Assembly (NCBI RefSeq): GCF_000688335.1
Contig: NZ_JHZX01000001.1
Span: forward strand, 310,001 to 374,000
Source of the DNA: Sediminibacter sp. Hel_I_10
GTDB lineage: Bacteria; Bacteroidota; Bacteroidia; Flavobacteriales; Flavobacteriaceae
Direction: 5' to 3'
DNA length: 64,000 nucleotides
Part shown: positions 34,798 to 44,058 of the stretch, piece after piece
How the letters are laid out: the number at the start of each line of letters is the position of its first letter
How positions within the stretch are numbered: the stretch's first letter is position 1
Program-made: the position numbers and the translations under genes
Notes under the pieces: model-generated
Told to the model about the DNA's origin: nothing
The model's input: only the letters and a program-made list of their open reading frames with translations
The model's database searches: none

Positions 34798-35438
34798 GAC
34801 TAGAAAATAAGACTTTCCGTAGAAAATTTAATAGGTCAGGTTTTAATCTTCCCTAAAATTAAGGGAAATGTTTAAGACTATTTTTATTAAGCCGTTAATT
34901 TTTTTCTAAATACGGAAACTTAAAGGACCTGAAACCTCGGCTACATAAAAGACACCTTGGGTTCTCGAAAAAGACTTGCGCCTTTATGACAGAAATATCA
35001 TTAATTTGATACTTGCTTTTACTTAAAATTTTCGTGCTAGATAACGACTGCAATCCCACATGCCGTATTACAATCTATAAATCACTGAATCATAAATCGA
35101 AAGACATTTTTTGCACTTTTAAAACAAGTGTAAACCATCGCAATCATGTCATTTTAAGTACCCATGACACACTATTTTGAAATTAGGAATATCAAAGCAT
35201 AAAGGTGATGTCATCAGATTTTTATAGCTTAACACCATATAAAATTAATTGTTATTTTAGCGCTCGATTTATAACTCTGCTCTTCTGTACAATTCACTTA
35301 GGAGTAAGTATCGTGCGAATTTAAAATTCACTTTTAGTGATTACCCTAAAACAATGTTAGTATGTGTTGATTTTACCATCAATCAAAGTCTTTAATGATA
35401 GTCGCAATTTGGCTCTAGACTGAAATAAAATATAAACT
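34798..35438. other. Non-coding stretch
   Basis: About 640 bp between katG and the divergently placed response regulator gene. No gene or strong repeat seen. The 5' part probably carries the katG promoter and the 3' part the regulator promoter; no clean TAnnTTTG box was found for either. Confidence 0.5.
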
Positions 35439-35876
35439 ATGAAGCTACAGCTCTTATTGGCAGATGATGATATTGATGATTGTGACTTTTTTAGGGATGC
35501 CCTAGACGAAATTAAAGATAACGTAAACCTTACCGTAGTGAATAACGGTGTAGAATTGATGGATTTTCTAACAGCCCAAGAAGACACCTATCCCGACCTC
35601 TTATTTCTTGATCTCAACATGCCTAAAAAGTCGGGTATGGAATGTATTGCAGAGATTAAAGCGTCAAATCACTTAAGCGCCATCCCTATCATTGTATTCT
35701 CTACTTCCTTAGACAAAAGCGTTGTTGACAAAATATTTGATCTAGGTGCACACCATTACATCCAAAAACCCGGACAGTTCTCAAGCTTAAAAACAGTCAT
35801 TAAAAAAGCTTTGCTGTTGTTTAATCATAGTACTGTAGCGCGACCTTCTTTTGACCAATTTATCATTCAACCTTGA
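35439..35876 (+). CDS. Single-domain response regulator (CheY/Rcp1 type)
   Basis: 145 residues, a receiver domain only. The acidic pocket is LLADDDIDD, the phosphorylated aspartate lies in DLLFLDLNMPKKSG (about Asp58), the conserved threonine/serine position is in VFSTS and the lysine in HHYIQKPGQ. The NMPxxSG and KPGQ signatures resemble the Rcp1-like regulators that pair with phytochrome-type kinases. It has no output domain and so would act by protein contact or as a phosphate shuttle. The large kinase gene begins 8 bp downstream, so both are in one operon. Confidence 0.93.
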   Translation: MKLQLLLADDDIDDCDFFRDALDEIKDNVNLTVVNNGVELMDFLTAQEDTYPDLLFLDLNMPKKSGMECIAEIKASNHLSAIPIIVFSTSLDKSVVDKIFDLGAHHYIQKPGQFSSLKTVIKKALLLFNHSTVARPSFDQFIIQP

Positions 35877-35884
35877 CCCCAAAT

Positions 35885-38800
35885 ATGACTTCTGAGAGTA
35901 AAGCTTATCATTTTTTAGAAAATGCAGGTGAAATGGGCAAACTCATTAAAGCCAAAGATTGGAGCCAGACACCAATAGGCAACCCAGAGACTTGGCCCCA
36001 ACCTTTACAGCATATGGTAAGAGTCATGCTTGATAATCCTTTTGGCATGTGCATCTCGTGGGGAACAGATTTTACACAAATTTATAATGATGCATTTATT
36101 CCTGTTTTAGGTCATGGCAAGCATCCGCAGGCTTTGGGAGCGAACTCAAAAGTCGCCTTTTCTGAAATATGGCAGACCGTAGGCCCCATGTTTGAACGTG
36201 TTTTGTATGGAGAAGCTGTAAGGCTTACCGATTTGATGGTCCCCATTTATAGAAATGGCTCAATAGAAGAGTGTTATTTTGATTTTTCCTATAGTCCCAT
36301 AAGATTAGATACCGGAGACATAGGCGGGGTTTTAGCTACCGTTATAGAAACCACGACCAAGCAGAAAGCCCAGTCAAATTTAGAAGAAAGTGAAGAAGAG
36401 TTAAAATACGTTATTGAGGCGGCACAACTCGGCACTTTTGATTACAACCCGATCACAGATAAGTTCTCGGGAAATAAAAGGTTGAAAGACTGGTTTGGCT
36501 TGCCAAATCATAAAACCCTCAAAATCAATGATGCTATCAATTCAATTGTTCAAGAAGATAGAGAGCGTATCATACATGCTATAAAAAAAACATTAAATTA
36601 CGAGTCTAGCGGAGCTTATAATGAAACCTATACTATTATCAATGCCATTACAAATAAAAGAACAACTGTACAAGCTTGGGGTAGAGCTTGGTTTAATGAT
36701 GATAAGATAGCTTACCGTTTTAATGGTGCACTTAAGGACGTGACCGAGCAAACCATTGCTCAAATAAAGACTAAAGAAGCAGAAAGTCATATTCAAACCA
36801 TGATATTAGAATCTCCAGTAGGCATTTGCGTATTGGATGCACACACTTTGATTTGCGAAACTGTTAATGACAGTTTTATTAAAATAGCTGATAAATCTCG
36901 AAATGAGGTTATTGGTCAGTATTACTGGGATACGTTTTCAGAAGTTAAGGAAATGTACATAAAAGCACTCCATACCGTGATCAAGACAGGAGTAGCATTT
37001 AGTGCAGACGAGGTAGAATTAGAGCTTGTGCGTCAAGGTAATGAGGAAAAGGTATTCATTTCGTTTGTGTATGCTCCGTTAAAAGACGAGCATGATAATG
37101 TGATAAAGGTTGCTGTATGGGTACAAAATAATACAGCAAAGGTAGAAGCTCGTAACAAAATCACAATCAACGAAAGAAACCTGAGACTCATGATTTTGCA
37201 GGCACCTGTTGCCATTGCTATTTTTAGAGGTACGGATTATATCGTTGAGATTGCTAATAAATTTGCATTAGAACTTTGGGGAAGAACAGAACAAGATGTC
37301 TTAAACAAACCCATTCTTGAAGCCATTCCCGAATTATTAAACCAAGGGATCAAAGGCTTTCTTGATGATGTATCAGCCTCTGGAGAGCCCTTCTCTACTC
37401 CAGAAATGCCGTTGAAATTTTTGAGAAACGGGATTCTAGAAAAAATATACATCAATTTTTCTTTTGAACCTCTCTCTGATATTGATGGAAAAATCAATGG
37501 CATTATGGCCATAGGTCATGATGTATCACCCCAGGTAAAATCTAGAAAAATCGTAGAAGAAAGCGAACAGAGCATTCGAGCATTGGTTGAAAGTGCTCCA
37601 TTTCCCATAGGGGTCTACCAAGGAGAAGAGTTGCGCATTTCACTGGCCAACCAATCCATTATTGAGATTTGGGGAAAAGGAGATGATGTTGTGGGTAAGC
37701 TATATACTGATATTTTACCAGAATTACGAAACCAACAAATCTTTGAACAACTGCGTAGCGTATTACAAACAGGAATCCCATATCATGCCAAAAATCAACG
37801 GGTGGATCTTCTTCATGATGGCGAGTTAAAATCTCACGCTTTTAATTACAGTTTTACGCCATTAATAGATGAAAAGGGTAAGGTTTTTGCCGTAATGAAC
37901 ACTGCTGCAGAAGTTACCGAACTTCATGAAGCCAAACAAAAAGTTGAAGAGAGTGAAAAACGATTCCGTGAGTCGGTAAAACAAGCTCCTGTAGGGATTG
38001 CTATTTTTAGAGGCCCAGAATATAGAGCCGAAATGGCGAACGAACACTATTTACAGCTCATCAATCAAACAGAAGATGACTTCTTAGGAAGGCCTATGTT
38101 TGAGTCTGTTCCTGAAGTTGAAAAGACCTTAGCACCTATAGTCGCCGAAATTTATAAAACTGGAAAAGACTATCACGGCTACGAGTTGCCGGTACAGTTT
38201 AATCACGATGGTGAAAACGTGATTAAATATTTTAACTTCTTTTATCATCCTTTAAAGGAACATGACACGATCTCCGGTTTTATAGTTGTTGCCACAGATG
38301 TGACATTAACAGTGCGGGCCAAACAATTGATCGAGGAAAATGAAGAGAAATTAGAACTTGTAATTGATGGCAGTGAGCTGGGAATTTTTGATGTTAATCT
38401 TAAAACTTCAGATGTTGTTGCATCAGATCGTTGCTATGAAATCATTGGGTTTAAAGATAAGAGAGGTCTCACAAACGAAGAGATGCTGACCAACTTTCAT
38501 CCTGATGATCTGGATGTAAGACAGGACGCCTTTCAAAAAGCCTATATTGATGGGAAGCTTCACTATCAGGCCAGGATTATTTGGGATGATAAATCGGTAC
38601 ACTGGATGGATGCAAAAGGCAAAGTATTTTTTGACTCAGACGATAAACCCGAACGCATTTTAGGCACGATAAGAGATATCACGGAAGAGCGACGATTTCA
38701 GCAAGAATTGTTAGAAAGAGAAGAAAAGTTCCGCTTGTTGGCAGATTCTATGCCCCAATACATTTGGACGGCCGATCCCAGAGGTAATATTACCTATTTT

Positions 38801-39862
38801 AATCAATCTGCCTACGACTTTTCGGGCATAAAAGAAGGCCAACTCAATAACAGGGGATGGTTAAATATGGTGCATCCAGATGATAGAATCGAAAACTATA
38901 AAAGATGGGTACACTCTATACAAACAGGAGAGAACTATCTGTTTGAGCAGCGATTTCGTAAGCATAACGGTGAGTATCGCTGGCAATTAAGTCGTGCCAT
39001 TCCACAACGTGATGTTGATGGCACTATAAAGCGATGGGTAGGTACCAGTACTGACATTCAAGAGCAAAAGATGTTTACCTCCAAATTGGAAACACAGGTA
39101 CGCTTGCGAACCAAAGAGCTGGAACAAAAGAATATCGATCTTGAAAAAATGAATAAGGAGTTGCAGTCTTTTGTGTACATTTCTAGTCATGATTTGCAAG
39201 AACCCCTACGTAAAATTCAAACCTTTTCTTCTCGAATTATAGAAACCGAATACGAGACTCTGACTGAGAATGCCAAAAAGTATTTTGAGCGGATGCAAAA
39301 TTCGGCCTTTCGCATGCAACATCTCATCCAAGATTTAATCGCTTACTCTAGGACCAATGTTAAAGACAATAACTATGAGGTTGTTGACTTACATGCTATT
39401 ATTGACGATGTTAAAGAAACATTGAGTGAAGAACTGGAGCAACAGGTCGTAAACTTTAAATTTCATGACATTTGCGAGCTTAAAATTATAACGGTTCAGT
39501 TTAAACAAGTGATTCTTAATTTAATGAGCAATGCTATAAAATTTGCAAAAGAAGCTCAATCTTTAGATATAACGATAACGCGTAAGATGGTCAATGGAGC
39601 AGAAACTGGTATCAAGACCTTATCAAAAAATAAAGCCTACAGTCATATTCGGTTTAGCGATAATGGTATTGGCTTTGAACAAGAATATAGTAAAAAGATA
39701 TTTGAAGTCTTTCAACGTCTTCACAGTAAAGACGCTTATACAGGTACGGGCATAGGGCTTGCTATTGTAAAAAGAATTATAGAAAACCATGAAGGCGCTA
39801 TTTTAGCAAATGGCATATTAAATGAGGGCGCCACCTTTGATATCTATATTCCTGCGCCATGA
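35885..39862 (+). CDS. Multi-PAS sensor histidine kinase
   Basis: 1325 residues from the ATG at 35885; a TTG four codons upstream overlaps the regulator gene. No membrane helices. An N-terminal unit (about 10-170, KDWSQTPIGNPETWPQPLQ) is the GAF/PAS-like domain of many Bacteroidota kinases. At least six further PAS/PAC modules follow, the last with the PAS-3 fold (PQYIWTADPRGNITYFNQSA, EYRWQLSRAIPQRDVDG). A coiled coil (RLRTKELEQKNIDLEKMNKE) leads to the phospho-acceptor in YISSHDLQEPLRKI and an ATPase domain with NLMSNAIKFA, DNGIGF and GTGIGLAIVKRI. It presumably integrates several cytosolic signals and passes phosphate to the regulator encoded just before it. Confidence 0.92.
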   Translation: MTSESKAYHFLENAGEMGKLIKAKDWSQTPIGNPETWPQPLQHMVRVMLDNPFGMCISWGTDFTQIYNDAFIPVLGHGKHPQALGANSKVAFSEIWQTVGPMFERVLYGEAVRLTDLMVPIYRNGSIEECYFDFSYSPIRLDTGDIGGVLATVIETTTKQKAQSNLEESEEELKYVIEAAQLGTFDYNPITDKFSGNKRLKDWFGLPNHKTLKINDAINSIVQEDRERIIHAIKKTLNYESSGAYNETYTIINAITNKRTTVQAWGRAWFNDDKIAYRFNGALKDVTEQTIAQIKTKEAESHIQTMILESPVGICVLDAHTLICETVNDSFIKIADKSRNEVIGQYYWDTFSEVKEMYIKALHTVIKTGVAFSADEVELELVRQGNEEKVFISFVYAPLKDEHDNVIKVAVWVQNNTAKVEARNKITINERNLRLMILQAPVAIAIFRGTDYIVEIANKFALELWGRTEQDVLNKPILEAIPELLNQGIKGFLDDVSASGEPFSTPEMPLKFLRNGILEKIYINFSFEPLSDIDGKINGIMAIGHDVSPQVKSRKIVEESEQSIRALVESAPFPIGVYQGEELRISLANQSIIEIWGKGDDVVGKLYTDILPELRNQQIFEQLRSVLQTGIPYHAKNQRVDLLHDGELKSHAFNYSFTPLIDEKGKVFAVMNTAAEVTELHEAKQKVEESEKRFRESVKQAPVGIAIFRGPEYRAEMANEHYLQLINQTEDDFLGRPMFESVPEVEKTLAPIVAEIYKTGKDYHGYELPVQFNHDGENVIKYFNFFYHPLKEHDTISGFIVVATDVTLTVRAKQLIEENEEKLELVIDGSELGIFDVNLKTSDVVASDRCYEIIGFKDKRGLTNEEMLTNFHPDDLDVRQDAFQKAYIDGKLHYQARIIWDDKSVHWMDAKGKVFFDSDDKPERILGTIRDITEERRFQQELLEREEKFRLLADSMPQYIWTADPRGNITYFNQSAYDFSGIKEGQLNNRGWLNMVHPDDRIENYKRWVHSIQTGENYLFEQRFRKHNGEYRWQLSRAIPQRDVDGTIKRWVGTSTDIQEQKMFTSKLETQVRLRTKELEQKNIDLEKMNKELQSFVYISSHDLQEPLRKIQTFSSRIIETEYETLTENAKKYFERMQNSAFRMQHLIQDLIAYSRTNVKDNNYEVVDLHAIIDDVKETLSEELEQQVVNFKFHDICELKIITVQFKQVILNLMSNAIKFAKEAQSLDITITRKMVNGAETGIKTLSKNKAYSHIRFSDNGIGFEQEYSKKIFEVFQRLHSKDAYTGTGIGLAIVKRIIENHEGAILANGILNEGATFDIYIPAP

Positions 39863-40238
39863 TAGAAATACAACTAGGTTAGTATGTTTCTGTTTGATAG
39901 AAGGCTAAAGCTTTTAGATATTGCTTCACCCTCTCCTATTATATAAACCTGAAGAGTATTAAAAGATTTCTCTAGAAGCACCATCTATATTTAAGATGAC
40001 ACTTTACATTTAAATGATTGGCATTACTGCACTTCGGTACCATTTATTCAAGGATTAAAATAGCAGTTTTATATGATTAATTCTTTTATTGATTTTTGTT
40101 TTCAAAACTGTTTTGAATGGCCTTTCTCTGGTTTGAATGAGGTATAAACCACCATACAACAAGCACTTAAAATTTGTCTCCCTTCATAGATATTGCTAAT
40201 TATGCTCAAGTTTTCTCTCATCAAAAATGAATTAATTG
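39863..40238. other. Non-coding stretch
   Basis: About 375 bp between the kinase and the next plus-strand gene. AT-rich, no gene and no strong repeat seen. Confidence 0.5.
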
Positions 40239-40246
40239 TATATTTG
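40239..40246 (+). promoter_or_regulatory. Bacteroidota -7 box for the large secreted protein
   Basis: TATATTTG matches TAnnTTTG and lies 29 bp before the ATG at 40275, a normal 5' leader length in flavobacteria. No clear -33 TTG at the best spacing. Confidence 0.45.
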
Positions 40247-40274
40247 AGTTCACCAGTCGTTAATCATTGAAACG

Positions 40275-43200
40275 ATGCATCAAAAATTTCCCGTAGAGCG
40301 ATACCTTCTGTTTTGGTTGTTTATGATAAGCCAACCTGTGTTTTGTCAACTGAATGATTTTAATTTTTCGGTATCAACAACAGATGAAACATGCTCTGGA
40401 AACGGATCCATCTCGATGACGGTTTCCAATACCACGCCTGATGCCACCCTCACTTACACCCTATATTTATATCCAGATACCAATACTCCCATTGCGCAAA
40501 CTACGGCAACCGTATTTAGCAATTTAAGCAGCGGTGCTTATTTGGTGGTGGCTACACAAACCCTAGGCAATTTACAAAATACCCAAAGTGCCGATGCCAC
40601 TATAAACGACGAGACCTCTGCTCTAGATTTTGAAGTTGCTCAATCTTTCATGGGCGATTGCGACTCCGCTACTTTAACAGTAACCATGCTGAGCGGAAAC
40701 GCAGAGTCTTATGAAATTATATCAGGACCTGTTATAGTGCCACCACAAACAGAGAATACATTTGACAATCTCCCAGAAGGTTCATATGTCATACGTGTAT
40801 ATGATACTTGTGGCAATGCACTTACCAAGACTTTTACCGTCTTGCTTACTAATGATCCTTTTGAGATCGATCCTGTGGAGCTGCCAAATGTTCTTGAAAA
40901 TTGCGAGGAAACCACAATTACCAACCCCATTATTGCCGAAAATGAAGGCGTATTGGCCTACCCAATAACCGTAACTTATACTATTTTTCCACCTGATGGT
41001 TCTGCTCCTGTAAACTATTCAACTACCTATAATTCTGGGCCTGAGATGGAACTCGAAGTTTCTGAAACCATTTCAATTTTTGACGAGCAGCTCTTTGACA
41101 TCAACATTATAGCCGAGGATCTGTGCGGCAACGTCGTTTCAATTACCGAAGAAATTGATCCTAACCCTAACGTTGATATTATTACCACGGAAGGTTTCTG
41201 CGGGAAAAGTTTTAACGTGACTGTTAAACATTTTTTACCGCCTTATACCTTGCTATTTACGGAAGCTCCTAGTGATTTTGAACCTTCTGCATTTAATGAA
41301 GATGTTGACGGTACTTATAATACCGGTGTGGTGGCTTTTGGGCAAGAAGATGCCAGCGTGCCTTATGGGGTTTATTCGGTTATCGTTATTGATGCTTGCG
41401 GAAGAATTGGCACAGATACTATTGAAATTGAAGAGGAGCCTATAGAGCCTTTTGTAAACCCATCAAACGTGGGCTGTAATCCTGATTTTGGAGCGGTCAC
41501 CATTAATATTCCAGACAGAGAAGCGGTTTCTGCCACATTTACTGAAGTTCCCGAAAACTATACAGCTACTGTCCCCGTTGACGTTTCAAACTTTATTACC
41601 GGCAGTGGCATTTTTATGGGAGAAGATTTACCTGAAGGCGATTACATTCTCGAATTGATAGATAATTGTGGCAGTATTTACGTCATAGAATTTACCATTC
41701 CCCCTTATACCCAACTGCCTCTTAGTATTTTTAGTTCACCCAATTGCGTAACCGAAACTGGCACGCTACGCATCTCGAGTCCATATGGAGATATAGAATC
41801 AATGCTAATTACTGCTGCACCTGATACCTTTGAGCAGACTTTACCGTTTGATTACAGCTCACAAATATCTGCAATTGGTATTTTTTATGTTGGTGATTTC
41901 CCTGAAGGCAACTATACACTTGAATTTACTGACAGTTGCGGAAATGAATTTGTTCTCGATCAACTTATTGAGGCCTATAGCACTGATCCTTTCATCTATA
42001 CCCTGCAAAGAAACTGTGGTTCCTTTGACGTTGGTATATCCGATTCTAACCAAAATGTCTACGACAAAAGCTATTGGTTTCAAAAATATTATCCAGCAAG
42101 TGATTCTTGGGGTCATCCTAATACTGGAGTGCTTTATACCGAAGGTGACATGCCCAACACTACAAATTCCAGAGAAATTCAAAATGAAGAAACGCTTTTC
42201 AATATTTTTGTTACCGGAGAGTTTCGATTGATCAAAGCTTTTCAGCCCTATAACAATCCCAATCCTGGGCAACGGTGTTATGATGTTTTTGCAGAATTTG
42301 AAGTCACTTCAGAATTAGAAGTCAAAGGCGTGTATAATCTCAATTGTGATGGTGGCTCCGGACCTTCAGATGTCTTGGTAGATGTGATCGGGGTACCACC
42401 TTATGATTTTTCGATTGTTTCTCCAATAACTATAGAGAATGGCAGCGACAATATTTTTACCAATTTAAGCCCTGGTACATATGAAATTAAAGTAGAAGAC
42501 GTCTGCGGGAGCATTGAGAACATTAGTGTTAATCTGCAGGATTTACTTCCCGTCGTCAGTGTCTTAACGCCTCCAGACTTAGTGATGTGTAGCGAAGTGG
42601 GAAATACTGAAGCTATTTTTGATTTATCTCAACAAAACCCAATCATTATAGGCAACCAAAACCCAGATAATTTAACTGTAAGCTACCACTTAAGTCAAAA
42701 TGATGCTGACACTGGAGCTAATCCTCTTCCAGATACTTATGAATTGACATCCAGCATGAAGACCATTTACGTTAGAGTGATTCACAATACGTTAAATATC
42801 TGCTACGAAACGACATCTTTCAAGTTGATTTTGGGATCCCCTCCTCAATTGGGACCAGATGAAACACTTCTGGTTTGTGATGGCGACGCTATAATGCTCT
42901 CAGTCAATCCCAGTTTTGCCAATTACCTCTGGTCTACAGGCGAAACGACGCCATCGATATCGGTAGACGAATCTGGAGCATACACAGTAACCGTTTCAAA
43001 AGAATACAATGGCTTTTATTGTGATGCTACTAAAACTTTTACGGTCGATATTTCTGGAACAGCCACTATAGAAAATATCGTTCTTGAAGATTTTTCTTCA
43101 ATCAATAATTCCATTACTGTAGAGGTTTCAGGATTTGGAGACTACGTATATTCTATTGATGGTATCTATTATCAGCCAGACGGTTATTTTGATAACTTAC

Positions 43201-43529
43201 AAACGGGTGAGTATACCATTTACGTTAAAGATGAAAAAGGTTGTGGGATAGTGACCGAGGATGTTTACCTCTTAAATTACAGAAAATATTTTACACCTAA
43301 CGGAGATGACCAACATGAATATTGGCAAATTTCTGGATCGCAATTTGAACCCGATCTAAAGATCTTTATTTTTGATAGATACGGAAAAATCTTAACCTCT
43401 TTTAGAGGAGATGATAGAGGTTGGGATGGCGTTTATAATGGTCATAACATGCCCACAAATGATTATTGGTTTGTTGTAGAGCGTGGTAACGGCGCAACTT
43501 ACAAAGGTCATTTCACACTTAAAAGATAA
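40275..43529 (+). CDS. Large secreted protein with type IX sorting domain (type B)
   Basis: 1084 residues. The signal peptide covers about 1-25 (ending QPVFCQ). Most of the protein is a chain of ~90-residue beta-sandwich-like modules, each with paired cysteines and motifs such as LPEGDYILELIDNCGSIYVI, FPEGNYTLEFTDSCGNEFVL and SPGTYEIKVEDVCGSIENIS. The last 85 residues are a type B (gliding-motility C-terminal) sorting domain: KYFTPNGDDQHEYW, IFIFDRYGKIL, GWDGVYNGHNMPTNDYWFVV. Type B substrates are usually exported by the type IX system and remain attached to the surface. Repeats of this kind suggest an adhesin or biofilm component. It is a single gene with its own promoter-like box. Confidence 0.93.
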   Translation: MHQKFPVERYLLFWLFMISQPVFCQLNDFNFSVSTTDETCSGNGSISMTVSNTTPDATLTYTLYLYPDTNTPIAQTTATVFSNLSSGAYLVVATQTLGNLQNTQSADATINDETSALDFEVAQSFMGDCDSATLTVTMLSGNAESYEIISGPVIVPPQTENTFDNLPEGSYVIRVYDTCGNALTKTFTVLLTNDPFEIDPVELPNVLENCEETTITNPIIAENEGVLAYPITVTYTIFPPDGSAPVNYSTTYNSGPEMELEVSETISIFDEQLFDINIIAEDLCGNVVSITEEIDPNPNVDIITTEGFCGKSFNVTVKHFLPPYTLLFTEAPSDFEPSAFNEDVDGTYNTGVVAFGQEDASVPYGVYSVIVIDACGRIGTDTIEIEEEPIEPFVNPSNVGCNPDFGAVTINIPDREAVSATFTEVPENYTATVPVDVSNFITGSGIFMGEDLPEGDYILELIDNCGSIYVIEFTIPPYTQLPLSIFSSPNCVTETGTLRISSPYGDIESMLITAAPDTFEQTLPFDYSSQISAIGIFYVGDFPEGNYTLEFTDSCGNEFVLDQLIEAYSTDPFIYTLQRNCGSFDVGISDSNQNVYDKSYWFQKYYPASDSWGHPNTGVLYTEGDMPNTTNSREIQNEETLFNIFVTGEFRLIKAFQPYNNPNPGQRCYDVFAEFEVTSELEVKGVYNLNCDGGSGPSDVLVDVIGVPPYDFSIVSPITIENGSDNIFTNLSPGTYEIKVEDVCGSIENISVNLQDLLPVVSVLTPPDLVMCSEVGNTEAIFDLSQQNPIIIGNQNPDNLTVSYHLSQNDADTGANPLPDTYELTSSMKTIYVRVIHNTLNICYETTSFKLILGSPPQLGPDETLLVCDGDAIMLSVNPSFANYLWSTGETTPSISVDESGAYTVTVSKEYNGFYCDATKTFTVDISGTATIENIVLEDFSSINNSITVEVSGFGDYVYSIDGIYYQPDGYFDNLQTGEYTIYVKDEKGCGIVTEDVYLLNYRKYFTPNGDDQHEYWQISGSQFEPDLKIFIFDRYGKILTSFRGDDRGWDGVYNGHNMPTNDYWFVVERGNGATYKGHFTLKR

Positions 43530-43617
43530 AAGTTACATCCCTTTAGAGGCGGCATTTTGATTGCCTATTTGTCTTTGGTTTAAGATGAGAAATCCAACTT
43601 ACTTACTGCAGAAACTT

Positions 43618-43839
43618 TCAAGTAGCCTTCGCTATCCATTTTTTGAGGACTACTGAAATCACATACACCATAAACCCTACACCAAAAAACAACACCGTCA
43701 TTAATGAAATATCTATCCCATTTTGTAATAAACTTGGATCAAGTTCATTGAGATCTAAGAAAAATCCAAAAATAGATAAACCGAAAGCTATCCCTAATAT
43801 TTTTTTCAGGTTACGCTTATGTTTCTTTTGATTTTCCAT
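43618..43839 (-). CDS. Small two-helix membrane protein
   Basis: 73 residues from the ATG at 43839 (MENQKKHKRNLKK). The frame is open to 43890 but the extra N-terminus is not needed. A basic N-terminal tail precedes two membrane helices (about 13-30, ILGIAFGLSIFGFFL, and 44-65, LMTVLFFGVGFMVYVISVVL), with a short loop between and a basic end KKWIAKAT. No family can be named. It lies alone on the minus strand between two plus-strand genes, 229 bp upstream of and divergent from the FUSC gene. Confidence 0.55.
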   Translation of the reverse strand: MENQKKHKRNLKKILGIAFGLSIFGFFLDLNELDPSLLQNGIDISLMTVLFFGVGFMVYVISVVLKKWIAKAT

Positions 43840-44031
43840 TGTCCAATATTTTATTTTAAAACGATTTAAGATTAGAATAATTGTTGTCATTATTAACTTC
43901 CTTGGAAATTTTCAGAAGCCGTCATTCTTAATCAAGATAGTATTGCTATCAAATTGTAATTTTAAAAAAAGCCATATTTGACATCACAACTAAAATAACC
44001 GATCGGGGTCATATGCCGGCTTCAATTATCC

Positions 44032-44039
44032 TAACTTTG
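44032..44039 (+). promoter_or_regulatory. Bacteroidota -7 box for the FUSC gene
   Basis: TAACTTTG fits TAnnTTTG and lies 20 bp before the TTG start at 44059. A transcription start here would leave only that TTG as a sensible start codon, which supports its use. Confidence 0.45.
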
Positions 44040-44058
44040 CAATTAAAATTCAAAACAG

